A DNA stretch of 64,000 bases from Coccinella septempunctata. Its lineage: Eukaryota > Arthropoda > Insecta > Coleoptera > Coccinellidae. A program made the translations under genes and the position numbers. The stretch spans positions 70,455,815-70,519,814 of the forward strand of contig NC_058189.1 of NCBI RefSeq assembly GCF_907165205.1, given 5' to 3'. Position 1 is the first letter of the stretch, and the number at the start of each line of letters is the position of its first letter. A model generated the notes under the pieces. That model was not told where the DNA came from. It searched no databases and was given only the letters and a program-made list of their open reading frames with translations. Shown here one piece after another: positions 51,001 through 55,576 of the stretch.

Positions 51001-54000
51001 GGTACAGTCAATCTCCCTATTATCGCAACTTCTAGACTGCATATGCTCTGCAGCTTTACTCTACGCGGACATCATCTATCAGGGTCTTATGGAAACTGGA
51101 TATTTCGACAGACTGGGGCCTTTCAGCGTATGCGAAGACATGTGCACGGCACTGAACAACTTAGAATATGTATATAAATTTGTATCGTTATTAGGTGAGT
51201 TGAAAAATTTTATATTGCAATCTTATCTTCGTGTATGACAATTATTCGATGAACTTTTTCAGAAAACTATTTCGATTTCGTCACTCTTGAATCCATAGCC
51301 AGCGAATCCCAATTTTTCACCCTGAAGAATCAACTAGAAGGTACTTCGAGTCAATTTCAACTGCGGATGACGGATATCATCCAGAGAGTGGGACCACAGA
51401 TGCAGGAAACGTTGAGGAAAACTATGTTTCATGTGGCTTGGTCGCCAGATACTCTGCCTACCAATCAGGCTGTGGAACCGCTTTTCGACTATTTGCATTC
51501 CCATCTTCAGCTGCTGAATTTGTATCTGCTACCGCAAAATTTTCAAAAAGTTCTATTAGAGGTGGGTGAGATTTTCGTTGTTTTTGAATGTATCGATAGG
51601 TAGTTATTTTTTCGTCATATTTTAGTTAGTTTTTGATGCCGATTATTAATTTTTTTTTCGATTTCATTTGTAATAATGAGGTTTGTTGATTTTCTGTCCA
51701 TTGTCTTCCTTGAATTATTGGATGTTCAATTTGAAATACGAGGATATATTGAAAAATTCTTAGCCTACTATAGAACCAAATAAAATTTCAAGGTCAAAAT
51801 AATTCATTACTCAACATATCTCCTCTTAAATGGATACATTTATTACGGCGAACCTGCAACGTCTCTACACTTTAAAAAAAAATGTTTCTTCTCGTTCTGC
51901 AAACCAGACCTCCACAGCTTTCATAACCTCCTCGTTGGAAGAAAATTTACGACCTTTTAACCTCTTTTTCAGTTGAGGAAAGAGATGATAGTAGGATGGA
52001 GCCGAATGTGGTGAATAAGGGGGGGTGTTCTAGTAATTCAAACCCTAAATCACGAATTTTTTGCATGGCAACATGAGATTTGTGTGCAGGGGCGTTGTCC
52101 TGCAAAAACAAAACACCTTTGGATAGCTTTCAGCGTCTTCTCTCTTTAATTTTCTCCCGAAAAGTGGTCAGAAATGTCGCATAGTAATCTCCGGTTATTG
52201 TTCTACCCTTATCCAAAAAATTAATCATGATTACTCCATGGCAATCCCAAAAAACTGAAGCAAGAACTTTTCCAGCTGATTTTTGGACACGAAACTTCTT
52301 AGGTCTTGGAGAACCAGAGTGTCGTCATTCCATCGATTGTTGCTTTGTTTCTGGATCGTAGAAATGTACCCAAGTCTCATCCATAGTAACAATTCGGTTT
52401 AAGAAGTCTACATCGTATTCAAATCGAGCACAGATCGAACGCGATGCTTCTGCCCTTGCACGCTTTTGGTCAACATTCAAACATTCCCGATCGGTCATCA
52501 TCTTAGCAATGGAAAATTTACCTCTTTTGAAGCTTGCAGTCCAATTTTTCACTGTCGCATACGAAGGACATTGATCACCAAGGGTATTGATGATGGCTCG
52601 TTACTCCAACTTTTCTATTTTCACATTTTCGGTGGACATCTTCTTTCTTTTAATTTATTGCGTAACTCTGGTTTACTCCTTCGACCTCAAACTTTACACT
52701 GACACTTCTAATGAGTTATTGTTCGTTGCTATGGTAACGCAATATTTTTTATGCATGGAACTGGTCTAGGCTAACCAGATATCAATACATCCTCGTATTT
52801 GTCGATTTATGTTTGAGTGCTTTTTCACTGCTGGTTTTCAGGTGTGGGAATACACTCTAGCAGAACTGAGCCACCAAATGGACACCGGAGCTACTAGCGA
52901 CGACCTGCCTTCCACCTTTCACGATAGACTCTACGGCGCCCTGGAATTGATGACCGAATTTTTCTACAGCGACGGACAAGGTCTTTCCTTCGACAGCATA
53001 CATTCCGAAAGCTTCTATCGCATCGAACAAAGACTGCAGTATCATCGTACCGATACCGACAAACTTATCGAAAAATTCTACAACCAAAGATTGGAAGAAC
53101 AGAACACCATCACCAGTAGTCCATACGGTGTCCTTGCTGTGAGGGCTTACTTCAACCATGACTCGCTCTGCGTCGAGGTCAGTATTTTTATTACTTAAAA
53201 CCATTCACATAGGTTTAACCTGCATACGGGGAGTACCGTGGATCAATGGAGTGTAGAGAGGGGAAGATCTATAGGTCAAAGCTCCCCAAAAGGGTTTGAT
53301 GATCATTGTTATTCAAAATTTCGGTCTCCTTTCCCAGGTCCTTCACGCCAGGGACATAATCCCTCTAGACCCCAACGGTTTCAGCGATCCTTTCGTCATA
53401 ATCGAACTGTTACCTCATAAGATATTCCCGCACTGCAACGAACAACAGACGAACGTGCACAAGAAGACGCTGAACCCCATCTTCGACGAGTGCTTCGAGT
53501 TCAGCGTGTCGCTGGACCAATGTCGATCCCAGGGGGCGATGATAGCCTTCACCGTCATGGATCACGACGTCCTTACGGCCAACGATTTCGCAGGGGAAGC
53601 CTTTTTGGCCTTGGGAAGCATACCAGGCATAGCTGGCACTGGACCTGGAGTGGATAATTTCCACGGATTGAAACCCGTGGAGTTGATACTGATGCAGCAA
53701 CACCAAAGAAGTACGTATAGACTTATATTTGTCCTTAATATAAGTCCCAACAAAATTTTTTGATGAAAGTCTGTTTTTTCATTGATTCGATGGCGTAGAT
53801 TACGATGCTGCGATTAGTTTTTCCCCAGCTCTCCTAGTTTGGATAAAAATCGACTAAAACCGGAAAAATTCAGAACAATAGGTCAACTTTGGAAAGCTGT
53901 AGCTAATAGGAAAATGATTTTTGATAAATGCTGATTTTTTGGTTATAGATTGGTTCTTTGAGAACACAAAGAGCCATTTTTCATGACTATATCGCGAAAA

Positions 54001-55576
54001 CTCTAGATTTTATGATTTTTTCGCGAAGTCCAATTTTCCGGATTTTCCGGCGCTGATATCCCGGAAAATAATTTTTTTTTTAATTTTCTGACAACAGATT
54101 CGTAATCTACGCCCTCGAATTAAAGTAAAAACAAATTTTTATATGAATAGGAGAAATTTCATATTTTGACAAAATTTCCATACATGCATTAAAAAATTTC
54201 AATTTTTCGAGGAAAATTTTTTCTCTTCAATTTGGATGAAACTTGGTTTTTTGAGTGAATCAAGGGCGTAGATTACGATTCTGTCATCAAAATTTTTTAA
54301 TAAAATTTAATTTTTGAGATATCGGCTCCGGAAAATCAGGAAAATCAGACCTTATTCGCGGAAAAATACACAGGATGAGTCTTTGACTCGTACGAATATT
54401 TTAACAGTGGATTCTTGTGGTCAAAAGAAACACTTTTTTTCTATATTAGGAATACTTTTTTTTACAAAACGTTCAAATATTCATTAGATAGCGTCCGACT
54501 TAGTTTCAAGAGTTGGGTTTCTTGAATTTTTGGTATTTTCATGGTACGTAATGATCATAATGCAAAAACTAGAAGACGTGGGTGATATCTTGTGTTCGAA
54601 AAAATTCATCAAATGAATGAAAAACTATATTCCGAAATTCATTTCATTCTATAGAGCCGTTTGTGAGATAGATCTAGAAATAACATTTTTTTATGATTTT
54701 CCAACAGCCTGTATCTTTCAAACCGAGCCAATTCGAAAAAAATGGTAAGGGAAAAAAGTGTTTCTTTTGGCCTCAGGAATCTACTGTTAAAATGGTTGTA
54801 CGAGTCTAAGATTCTCTCTGTAGAATTTGAATGAAATGAAATGAGATCGAAAACACTGGAATTTAACTATCAAGGTTTGAATTCGATTGTGATATTTTCA
54901 AAATTAATGCGCATTCATCAGATTGTCAAATATTCAATTAAAAAAAAAATTATGTAACACCATATAAGCGTTGATAACTCAAATCCATTCCCAGCATATA
55001 AGTGAAAGAAGAATCATATGCTGATGAGGCAATATACATATATTTCGTAGTTCCAATAGCATTTCAGAGTTGGTTTAAAGAAACAGTTTCCATATACTAG
55101 AAAGAAAGTAAATAAACGTACTTGTTCTGCAGGGTGTCAATGAATAGTTGCAAAACAATTTAATTTGTCGAAAAAAATAGTGTGGATCTTTTATGAGATG
55201 TTAATATTTGACACAAATAAAATGTAATAATGGCAAAGGAAATAAAGACAATTTTTTGTGCACTATACTGGCAGTACTGATAGCTATACATATTTGATGG
55301 AGAAACAAACCAAAAACTCACCTCTTTACACATAGACTTGCAATACCTGGACTTTCTAATTTATCAGCATTGATTCGAAGGAAAAAATACAGCCCTCTGA
55401 AAATAATTTTCAATATTAGTCCTGATAAGTCCATTTCTATTTTCACAATCACGTTAATCAATATTTTCAACATTTTTTCAGATCACCCTATATTGCAGAT
55501 ACTGGAATCGAGAACTGGAGATCGTCTGGCCTCTGATTTCGTGAGAAAACAAAAGCTGAGGTTTGCGGTCAAATAA
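14787..55576 (+). CDS. stac: stac / BAIAP3-Munc13-4 family protein (17 exons, 5' incomplete)
   Basis: Proteins of this family tether and prime vesicles or lysosome-related organelles for SNARE-driven exocytosis. The Drosophila counterpart (staccato, unc-13-4A) acts in tracheal tube fusion; the mammalian relatives are BAIAP3 and UNC13D. Exons: 14787-15089, 17335-17551, 30269-30464, 30516-30629, 34406-34580, 43993-44158, 48478-48600, 48662-48851, 48930-49115, 49187-49299, 49990-50198, 50532-50808, 50867-51194, 51263-51561, 52842-53177, 53338-53710, 55482-55576. All splice sites are GT-AG, and the phases match throughout, giving 1232 residues to TAA. Order: disordered 1-215, C2A about 218-430, MUN region about 480-1050, C2B about 1055-1200. 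Ca2+-loop aspartates are kept in both C2 domains. The first exon begins at phase 2, so the start codon lies upstream. The C2 and MUN blocks identify the family firmly; the choice of stac over a sister paralogue is inference. Confidence 0.93.
15090..15218 (+). other. Short intronic spacer before a mariner
   Basis: Only 129 bp separate the exon donor from mariner copy 2. It holds just the donor region and AT-rich sequence. Confidence 0.6.
15219..16492 (-). mobile_element. mariner element, decayed copy 2
   Basis: About 1274 bp, with both ends recognisable: CGAGGATATATTGA on the left, preceded by TA, and CAATACATCCTCG on the right. The transposase is on the minus strand between about 16330 and 15600: an HTH part with GLKRISEALNISYERVHHIV, then MDESWVHFYDPETK with the first catalytic Asp. 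Frameshifts near 15865 and 15720 break it. It lies in the first visible stac intron. Confidence 0.93.
16493..17334 (+). other. Remainder of stac intron, single-copy
   Basis: AT-rich up to about 17030. The part from 17030 to 17330 is GC-richer. A short match to the 175-bp satellite (TTCGGTCTTGATGAATTTTC) occurs at about 16520. No exon fits the phase here. Confidence 0.4.
17335..17551 (+). CDS. stac: stac visible exon 2
   Basis: Residues 102-173. It includes GVYFESFTALAWKQE and DYSIPHSEKDKLYVEMLYT, the conserved stretch ahead of C2A in this family. The acceptor is CTTTTGCAG, the donor ACG|GTAAGA. It enters at phase 2 and leaves at phase 0, matching both neighbours. Confidence 0.9.
17552..17880 (+). 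other. stac intron, single-copy start
   Basis: The first part of a 12.7-kb intron (17552-30268). No feature was recognised before the minisatellite. Confidence 0.4.
17881..18060 (+). repeat. 20-bp minisatellite, array 1 (8 units)
   Basis: Eight units of GAATTCTGAGWTACAAGTCG from 17901 to 18060, in exact 20-bp register, preceded by one diverged inverted unit. Every unit carries GAATTC. Array 2 at 18811-19203 is the reverse complement. Confidence 0.95.
18421..18533. mobile_element. 113-bp MITE, second copy
   Basis: Starts CCAGTTTCATAATCAAA and ends TTGATTATGAAACTGG, the same family as 5337-5455. It lies in the spacer between the two oppositely oriented minisatellite arrays. Confidence 0.85.
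18811..19203 (-). repeat. 20-bp minisatellite, array 2 (about 19 units, inverted)
   Basis: Units of CAGAATTCCGACTTGTATCT, the reverse complement of array 1, with small substitutions and one single-base insertion near 18980. All forward frames are open through the array because of the unit composition, so the long open frames here are not evidence of a gene. Confidence 0.95.
19205..19743 (-). pseudogene. Possible decayed gene fragment with splice-like edges
   Basis: On the minus strand, 19743-19530 looks like an exon: acceptor TATTTTCAG, donor CCT|GTAAGT, and an open frame of 71 codons apart from one TAG. It includes GGGIQFYESSIDITGSMLRV. A second exon-like piece, 19335 to about 19206, starts after TTTAG and reads QLSKVVGYVEKLY and ADEELHVFRDDF before running into minisatellite array 2. 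The two pieces do not join in phase. I do not recognise the protein. It may be a chance pattern. Confidence 0.25.
19940..20003. repeat. Perfect 31-bp inverted repeat with 2-nt loop
   Basis: The left arm 19940-19970 and right arm 19973-20003 are exact reverse complements, tipped by CTACAGTTG and CAACTGTAG, around the loop GT. It would form a long hairpin in RNA and a cruciform in DNA. Confidence 0.95.
20004..21774 (+). other. stac intron, single-copy stretch
   Basis: The part at 20330-20830 is GC-richer and unique within the window; the rest is AT-rich. No exon compatible with the phase-0 junction between 17551 and 30269 was recognised. Confidence 0.4.
21775..22540 (+). mobile_element. Jockey-like non-LTR retrotransposon 3' fragment (dead)
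   Basis: The plus strand encodes, over several broken frames, the C-terminal end of a Jockey-type ORF2. Readable parts are KYLGVKLNCKAHL, NNSLLKLAGTSWG, the DAQLNFSMRIDTGTIRSSL block, and LNRIRTSQGLH followed by a Cys/His-type SPSCECGEPEETINYLVNHC. The reverse transcriptase core and the 5' part are missing. The family assignment rests on these C-terminal blocks. Confidence 0.82.
22541..23896 (+). other. stac intron, no recognised feature
   Basis: Single-copy AT-rich sequence. A short phrase, TTGCAAATTGGTGAA, occurs at about 23205 and again at 20952, but no element edges could be drawn. Confidence 0.4.
23897..25740. mobile_element. Non-autonomous CAGGGTG element interrupted by Tc1 copy b
   Basis: The ends are inverted repeats, CAGGGTGTATTTGAAGGTGA on the left and the reverse complement of CAGGGTGTCTTCAAAGGTGA on the right, each next to TA. 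Without the Tc1 insertion it would be about 725 bp. A second copy, in inverted orientation and uninterrupted, lies at 42732 to about 43520. It is non-coding. Confidence 0.82.
24146..25267 (-). mobile_element. Tc1-like element, copy b, 3' truncated
   Basis: The right terminal repeat is intact, ending TTTTTTTGCGCAGTG then TA. The transposase runs open from about 24987 down to 24146 on the minus strand without a frameshift and includes all three catalytic blocks: FTDESRFCLY, FMDDNARPHRA and RSPDLNPIEQ. It breaks off directly after the E block, so about 45 C-terminal residues and the left terminal repeat are missing. This is the best preserved transposase frame in the window, but the element cannot be complete. 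Confidence 0.92.
25741..27643 (+). other. stac intron, single-copy
   Basis: AT-rich, apart from a lone ACCACCCTGTAT element tip at about 25841 without a partner. No exon was recognised. Confidence 0.4.
27644..28809 (+). mobile_element. Non-autonomous DNA element, copy B
   Basis: Same family as copies A and C. The left end is intact (CTCCATTCACTTTTATTTTA preceded by GTA). The right end stops after GGCCAACCGACTGC, so its last tip of roughly 28 bp is lost at about 28809. It is non-coding. Confidence 0.85.
28815..28850. repeat. Perfect 13-bp palindrome at the broken end of copy B
   Basis: GATCACTGATCAC (28815-28827) and GTGATCAGTGATC (28838-28850) around the 10-nt loop TGTTCACTGT. It sits exactly where the right tip of copy B is missing. 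Confidence 0.9.
28851..29187 (+). other. stac intron, no recognised feature
   Basis: Short AT-rich single-copy spacer between copy B and a foldback element. Confidence 0.4.
29188..29789. mobile_element. Foldback element with arms of about 250 bp
   Basis: The left arm (29188 to about 29440) and right arm (about 29540-29789) are imperfect reverse complements. Both contain GAGAACTATAAGAGCTAGAA or its diverged complement, and CAGAGAAACAAAGAATGG. The tips are CAGGGTGAGCAAAATT and AATTTTGCCCATTGTG, next to TA. It is non-coding and more diverged than the foldback at 13979. Confidence 0.88.
29790..30268 (+). other. End of the long stac intron
   Basis: AT-rich sequence ending in the acceptor TACCTTTTTCAG at 30257-30268. 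A near-duplicate of about 25 bp (GTCAAAAAAAAGAAGTAG) occurs at about 29850. Confidence 0.5.
30269..30464 (+). CDS. stac: stac visible exon 3: start of C2A
   Basis: Residues 174-238. The first half (GGQYAHYKEDLYLYGQRAFG) is the pre-C2 region. PPIVVLSVVVMEAEGLEAKD starts C2A, with the first Ca2+-loop Asp. The exon ends AAACG|GTCAGT, in the middle of calcium-binding loop 1. Confidence 0.93.
30465..30515 (+). other. stac: 51-nt stop-free intron inside C2A loop 1
   Basis: GTCAGT...TTCAG, 51 nt. Removing it joins KDANG directly to FSDPYC, the normal C2 loop. Its length is a multiple of three and it has no in-frame stop, so retention would add 17 residues (from QLAKKNF to YSNSG) between the loop aspartates without a frameshift. 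Confidence 0.85.
30516..30629 (+). CDS. stac: stac visible exon 4: C2A loop 1 and linker
   Basis: Residues 240-276: FSDPYCMLGIQ, then a proline-rich linker. The donor is CCAG|GTGAGA. It enters and leaves at phase 1. Confidence 0.93.
30823..31905 (-). mobile_element. Non-LTR retrotransposon 3' fragment, copy 2 (dead)
   Basis: An open frame of 327 codons on the minus strand (31905-30922) covers the C-terminal half of an L2/CR1-type reverse transcriptase. Visible parts are QYTDNCALNA (the active-site box, normally [F/Y]ADD), EQFKYLGSFI, RLRWSGHILRM and a terminal CPECGRTCRSRLGLFSHRRAH zinc-finger-like motif. YTDN lacks the second catalytic Asp. The 3' tail (30823-30850) consists of ATGAATGAA-type repeats in transcript orientation. 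It is 5' truncated at 31905. Confidence 0.9.
31906..33225 (+). other. stac intron, mostly single-copy
   Basis: Nothing firm except the exon-like 32275-32362 block described separately. Short inverted phrases (GGCAACAGC at 32675, TGTTGCCAGC at 32916) frame a block of about 240 bp. Confidence 0.4.
32275..32362 (+). pseudogene. Possible duplicate of C2A exon 34406-34580
   Basis: After an identical acceptor context, GTTTGTCAG, it reads GDRGKLRERHNFRTRL in the same phase. The real exon reads GNHEKLRKHHSFKLSF after GTTTGTCAG. Roughly two thirds of the first 35-47 bases match. It runs to TAG at 32360 and no good donor is seen. It could be an old exon duplicate, a terminating alternative exon, or chance. 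Confidence 0.3.
33400..34110 (-). mobile_element. Crypton-like tyrosine recombinase relic, copy 1
   Basis: On the minus strand, 33727-33545 reads TGHCFRRSSATILVDSG, then LMRHGGWKSSNIAEGYLYRR. This is the C-terminal block of a tyrosine recombinase: the HxxR box, the RHGGW second His box, and Tyr in AEGY. A frameshift follows (YIEESLNKMVDVENKIF continues in another frame). The upstream half (33730-34110) matches copy 2 at DNA level but is full of stops. Crypton-type is the likely class, by resemblance. Confidence 0.8.
34111..34405 (+). other. Intron end before stac exon 5
   Basis: Single-copy, ending in the acceptor CTGTTTGTCAG. It is open in the exon's frame from 34219, so the acceptor choice rests on C2 continuity with exon 4. 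Confidence 0.5.
34406..34580 (+). CDS. stac: stac visible exon 5: C2A middle strands
   Basis: Residues 278-334: HEKLRKHHSFKLSFKRKDGR, a basic linker, then KFIRATSVKPHTLNPKWNEK, the classic C2 strand ahead of NPxWNE. The donor is CGATT|GTAAGT at phase 2. Confidence 0.93.
34581..34920 (+). other. Start of a 9.4-kb stac intron
   Basis: Single-copy. Nothing was recognised. Confidence 0.4.
34921..35270 (-). repeat. Dispersed repeat, copy 2 (inverted)
   Basis: Reverse complement of the repeat at 13260-13830. The best match is 34935-35100 (TAAATCGGGATTTACTCGAG, CTTTCAGCGGTGGGGAAAGC). It leads directly into the 495-bp array. Confidence 0.75.
35271..37376 (+). repeat. Tandem array of about 495-bp units (4.2 copies)
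   Basis: The landmark GGTATGAAAATATAGGTTT occurs at about 35289, 35782, 36278, 36763 and 37259, giving a period of 485-496 bp. Units share GATCCAATTGGGATTTCCGG and GGGGTTAGACCCCCCTAAAA. They are highly alike, so the array is young. No unit carries a long conserved frame. The fifth copy stops after about 118 bp at the satellite fragment. Confidence 0.95.
37377..37490 (-). repeat. Single inverted fragment of the 175-bp satellite
   Basis: GTCAAGACCGAACGGTTGCG, AGAGTTGCTCTTTCAGAATA and GTATCACATTTCCATCTAC are the reverse complement of the monomer at 6966-7850. It directly abuts the broken last unit of the 495-bp array. Confidence 0.9.
37491..38505 (+). other. stac intron, no recognised feature
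   Basis: AT-rich single-copy sequence. Confidence 0.4.
38506..39882. mobile_element. TACGAGTC MITE split by Tc1 copy c
   Basis: The piece at 38506-38606 (GTCAAAAGAAACACTTTTT and on to ATACAATCTGTTG) and the piece at 39861-39882 (TACGAGTCAAAGACTCATCC) both belong to the MITE seen whole at 54369-54820. Tc1 copy c lies between them. Confidence 0.7.
38607..39860 (+). mobile_element. Tc1-like element, copy c, decayed
   Basis: Same family as copies a and b, here on the plus strand. The transposase reads from the HTH region (EGWTYTRIAERFGVSHTS) through FTDESRFCLY to FGGGSIMVWGG. It then loses about 40 bp around 39309 and continues in another frame with ARPHRARIVQEYLEE and RSPDLNPIEQVW. A frameshift near 38800 and the deletion make it inactive. 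The right terminal repeat is present; the left end is lost. Confidence 0.92.
39883..40948 (+). other. stac intron, single-copy GC-richer block
   Basis: The part at 40010-40650 is GC-richer, with a G9 run at about 40304. No protein similarity was recognised. Confidence 0.4.
40949..42172 (+). mobile_element. Tc1-like element of a second family, decayed
   Basis: Transposase from ATG at 41078 to TAG at 42103, with an in-frame stop at about 41204 and several frameshifts. It differs from the other Tc1 family: MPRRKLTNAEANRAIGMLQG start, FTDESKYG (first D), FLDDNARPHRAAIV (second D), HSPDLNCIEHAWDVLQRRL (the E). The right end is ACCACCCTGTA at about 42162. The left tip was not found. Confidence 0.88.
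42173..42731 (+). other. stac intron spacer
   Basis: AT-rich single-copy sequence. It carries CCTTCGCCATTTTGCAACTT and CATTCGCCAATTTGCAACTA about 180 bp apart, a short direct repeat. Confidence 0.4.
42732..43520. mobile_element. Non-autonomous CAGGGTG element, second copy
   Basis: Starts ACAGGGTGTTTTGGAAGGTG and is the reverse complement of the flanks of Tc1 copy b (23897-24145 and 25268-25740). There is no Tc1 inside, which marks the insertion point in the other copy. The far tip is missing where it meets the next MITE. Confidence 0.82.
43530..43885 (+). mobile_element. TACGAGTC MITE, truncated copy
   Basis: Matches the right three quarters of 54369-54820, including GGGTGATATCTTGTGTTCG, and ends TACGAGTCAAAGACCTCCCT. 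The left end is missing at the junction with the preceding element. Confidence 0.82.
43993..44158 (+). CDS. stac: stac visible exon 6: C2A acidic loop 3 region
   Basis: Residues 336-390: FDIDDINGDSLHLDIWDHDD carries the loop-3 aspartates. A basic helix insert follows (KLNEVRGVRGLGRFFKQVCQ) that is typical of BAIAP3/Munc13-4 C2A domains. The acceptor is TTTTTTCCAG, the donor CACAG|GTAATA. It leaves at phase 0. Confidence 0.95.
44290..45697 (+). repeat. Imperfect 100-bp direct repeat flanking element C
   Basis: 44290-44386 and 45583-45697 both run from AGTTCAACGAGAGAAAAAA to GCATTATCGAACTATTT. Element C lies exactly between them. This is far too long for a TA-type target duplication. Confidence 0.85.
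44394..45579 (+). mobile_element. Non-autonomous DNA element, copy C
   Basis: Same family as copies A and B; both tips are present (CTCCATTCACTTTTATTTTA at the left, TGTGAATGGAG at the right). The GGTTGGCCATGGAAAT part of the left terminal repeat is deleted. It is non-coding. Confidence 0.85.
45698..46320 (+). other. stac intron, single-copy GC-richer block
   Basis: 45720-46260 is unique in the window and GC-richer. A 107-codon open frame from 45980 has no recognisable similarity. Confidence 0.35.
46325..46522. repeat. Near-perfect inverted duplication, arms of about 85 bp
   Basis: The left arm (about 46325-46412) and right arm (about 46432-46515) are reverse complements with one mismatch over the core 82 bp, spaced by about 20 nt. 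One arm is homologous to 33226-33300, next to Crypton copy 1, where it is single. The second arm is therefore a local inverted copy. Confidence 0.92.
46640..47400 (-). mobile_element. Crypton-like tyrosine recombinase relic, copy 2
   Basis: On the minus strand, 47216-46970 encodes a core-binding (SAM-like) domain: MAYFLDLRLKMKSSTLWANY, then KLRSLLKGQVQGYKAKKSNI. After a gap and frameshift, 46925-46651 gives SHCFRRSSA, SLKRHGGWKSSNVAEGYIEE: HxxR, His box and catalytic Tyr. It is better preserved than copy 1 in its N-terminal half. No intact frame joins the two halves. Confidence 0.82.
47401..48477 (+). other. End of stac intron, single-copy
   Basis: AT-rich. A 102-codon open frame at 48047-48355 has no recognisable similarity and no exon would fit, since 44158 joins 48478 in phase. 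Confidence 0.4.
48478..48600 (+). CDS. stac: stac visible exon 7: end of C2A
   Basis: Residues 391-431: DDFLGCVTIPLQEIPSTGLE, then WFKLEARSQRSSVQGRI, the last strands of C2A. Exactly 41 codons, phase 0 at both ends. Confidence 0.95.
48662..48851 (+). CDS. stac: stac visible exon 8: C2A-MUN junction
   Basis: Residues 432-494: IWLSTREN, an acidic linker, then LMQHEGLYKTFVDYEL. The intron before it is only 61 bp. It leaves at phase 1. Confidence 0.94.
48930..49115 (+). CDS. stac: stac visible exon 9: start of MUN region
   Basis: Residues 496-556: LSDLQMAAVRFVAASGIYLK, then WMYQLLTDIENSW, helical. Phase 1 in and out. Confidence 0.94.
49187..49299 (+). CDS. stac: stac visible exon 10
   Basis: Residues 558-594: ERWLQQLRHHRQLFPALHPP, then RLEYILRCLAYLSNM. 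The donor is AACATG|GTTTGT. An earlier GTTAGA at 49257 was rejected because it would break the conserved RLEYILR helix and the phase. Confidence 0.93.
49375..49930 (+). repeat. Satellite array, 175-bp monomer, 3.3 units, in stac intron
   Basis: The landmark ATCGTAGAT (or a variant) plus GTGATACATA occurs at about 49384, 49559, 49732 and 49888. The monomer is the one at 6966-7850 but in a diverged subfamily (CCCATCTTTTTGGGA in place of CCCATCCTTTTCAGG). It fills most of the 690-bp intron and ends 60 bp before the next exon. Confidence 0.92.
49990..50198 (+). CDS. stac: stac visible exon 11
   Basis: Residues 595-663: KSFWKCCPFNKEIRGEIVAT, then EWFNCLKSVVMPTDEY, part of the MUN region. The acceptor is GCATTTCAG, the donor GAAGG|GTAAGT. 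Confidence 0.94.
50199..50531 (+). other. stac intron, no feature
   Basis: 333-bp single-copy intron ending TCTTTTTTCAG. Confidence 0.6.
50532..50808 (+). CDS. stac: stac visible exon 12
   Basis: Residues 665-756: NGIPYFSVIFKQIDKLMSDE, RLIFSVYLEVKDLASFG and WFEPSVSCWLDVCKAKALQR, the heart of the first Munc13-homology part. Phase 2 in, phase 0 out. Confidence 0.95.
50867..51194 (+). CDS. stac: stac visible exon 13
   Basis: Residues 757-865: SSSAVDVVAMFCHLRDFWRL, a long run of helices, then FSVCEDMCTALNNLEYVYKF. The preceding intron is 58 bp. It leaves at phase 1. Confidence 0.95.
51263..51561 (+). CDS. stac: stac visible exon 14: MHD2 start
   Basis: Residues 867-965: MTDIIQRVGPQMQETLRKTM, then QAVEPLFDYLHSHLQLLNLY, the start of the second Munc13-homology part. 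The donor is TTAGAG|GTGGGT. Confidence 0.95.
51739..52795 (-). mobile_element. mariner element, deleted copy 3
   Basis: 1057 bp with a clean TA on both sides (51737-51738, 52796-52797) and both tips (CGAGGATATATTG, CAATACATCCTCG). About 215 bp of the transposase are missing at about 52485, between CAAACATT and CCCGATCGG, compared with copy 2. MDETWVHFYDPETK can be read on the minus strand at about 52345-52390. It lies 46 bp before stac exon 15. Confidence 0.94.
52842..53177 (+). CDS. stac: stac visible exon 15: MHD2 end and start of C2B
   Basis: Residues 966-1077: VWEYTLAELSHQMDTGATSD, FHDRLYGALELMTEFFYSDG, RIEQRLQYHRTDTDKLIEKF, then YGVLAVRAYFNHDSLCVEV, the first C2B strand. 112 whole codons. 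Confidence 0.95.
53338..53710 (+). CDS. stac: stac visible exon 16: C2B domain
   Basis: Residues 1078-1201. Loop 1 is DIIPLDPNGFSDPFVIIELL, then a polybasic HKIF region and NPIFDECFEF. Loop 3 is VMDHDVLTANDFAGEAFLAL, with the usual aspartates. Both Ca2+ loops look intact, so C2B is likely to bind calcium and lipid (family knowledge). Confidence 0.96.
53780..54350 (+). repeat. Intronic block with repeated GGCGTAGATTACGA
   Basis: GGCGTAGATTACGATGCTG at about 53793, its reverse complement CGTAATCTACGCCCTCGAA at about 54100, and a forward copy at about 54267. The whole block is rich in A/T-run filler and looks like old repeat DNA. Confidence 0.55.
54369..54820. mobile_element. TACGAGTC MITE, complete copy
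   Basis: Inverted ends of about 75 bp: ACAGGATGAGTCTTTGACTC on the left, GTACGAGTCTAAGATTCTCT on the right, both next to TA. It shares CCAACAGCCTGTATCTTTCA-type interior with the copies at 43530 and 38506. It is non-coding. Confidence 0.85.
54821..55481 (+). other. End of the last stac intron
   Basis: AT-rich, ending in the acceptor ACATTTTTTCAG. Nothing was recognised. Confidence 0.5.
55482..55576 (+). CDS. stac: stac last exon and stop
   Basis: Residues 1203-1232, TGDRLASDFVRKQKLRFAVK, then TAA. It joins exon 16 at phase 1. The stop lies inside AAATAAAA, so an AATAAA hexamer (55572-55577) overlaps it. Later AATAAA-like sites downstream are more likely to be used. Confidence 0.92.

Noticed and set aside
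52857..53204. 115-codon minus-strand open frame
   Set aside because: Antisense shadow of stac exon 15, which has clear Munc13-family similarity on the plus strand.
54369..54820. Interior of the MITE as an exon between 53710 and 55482
   Set aside because: The sequence recurs at 43530 and 38506, and the phase-1 junction 53710 to 55482 already works.
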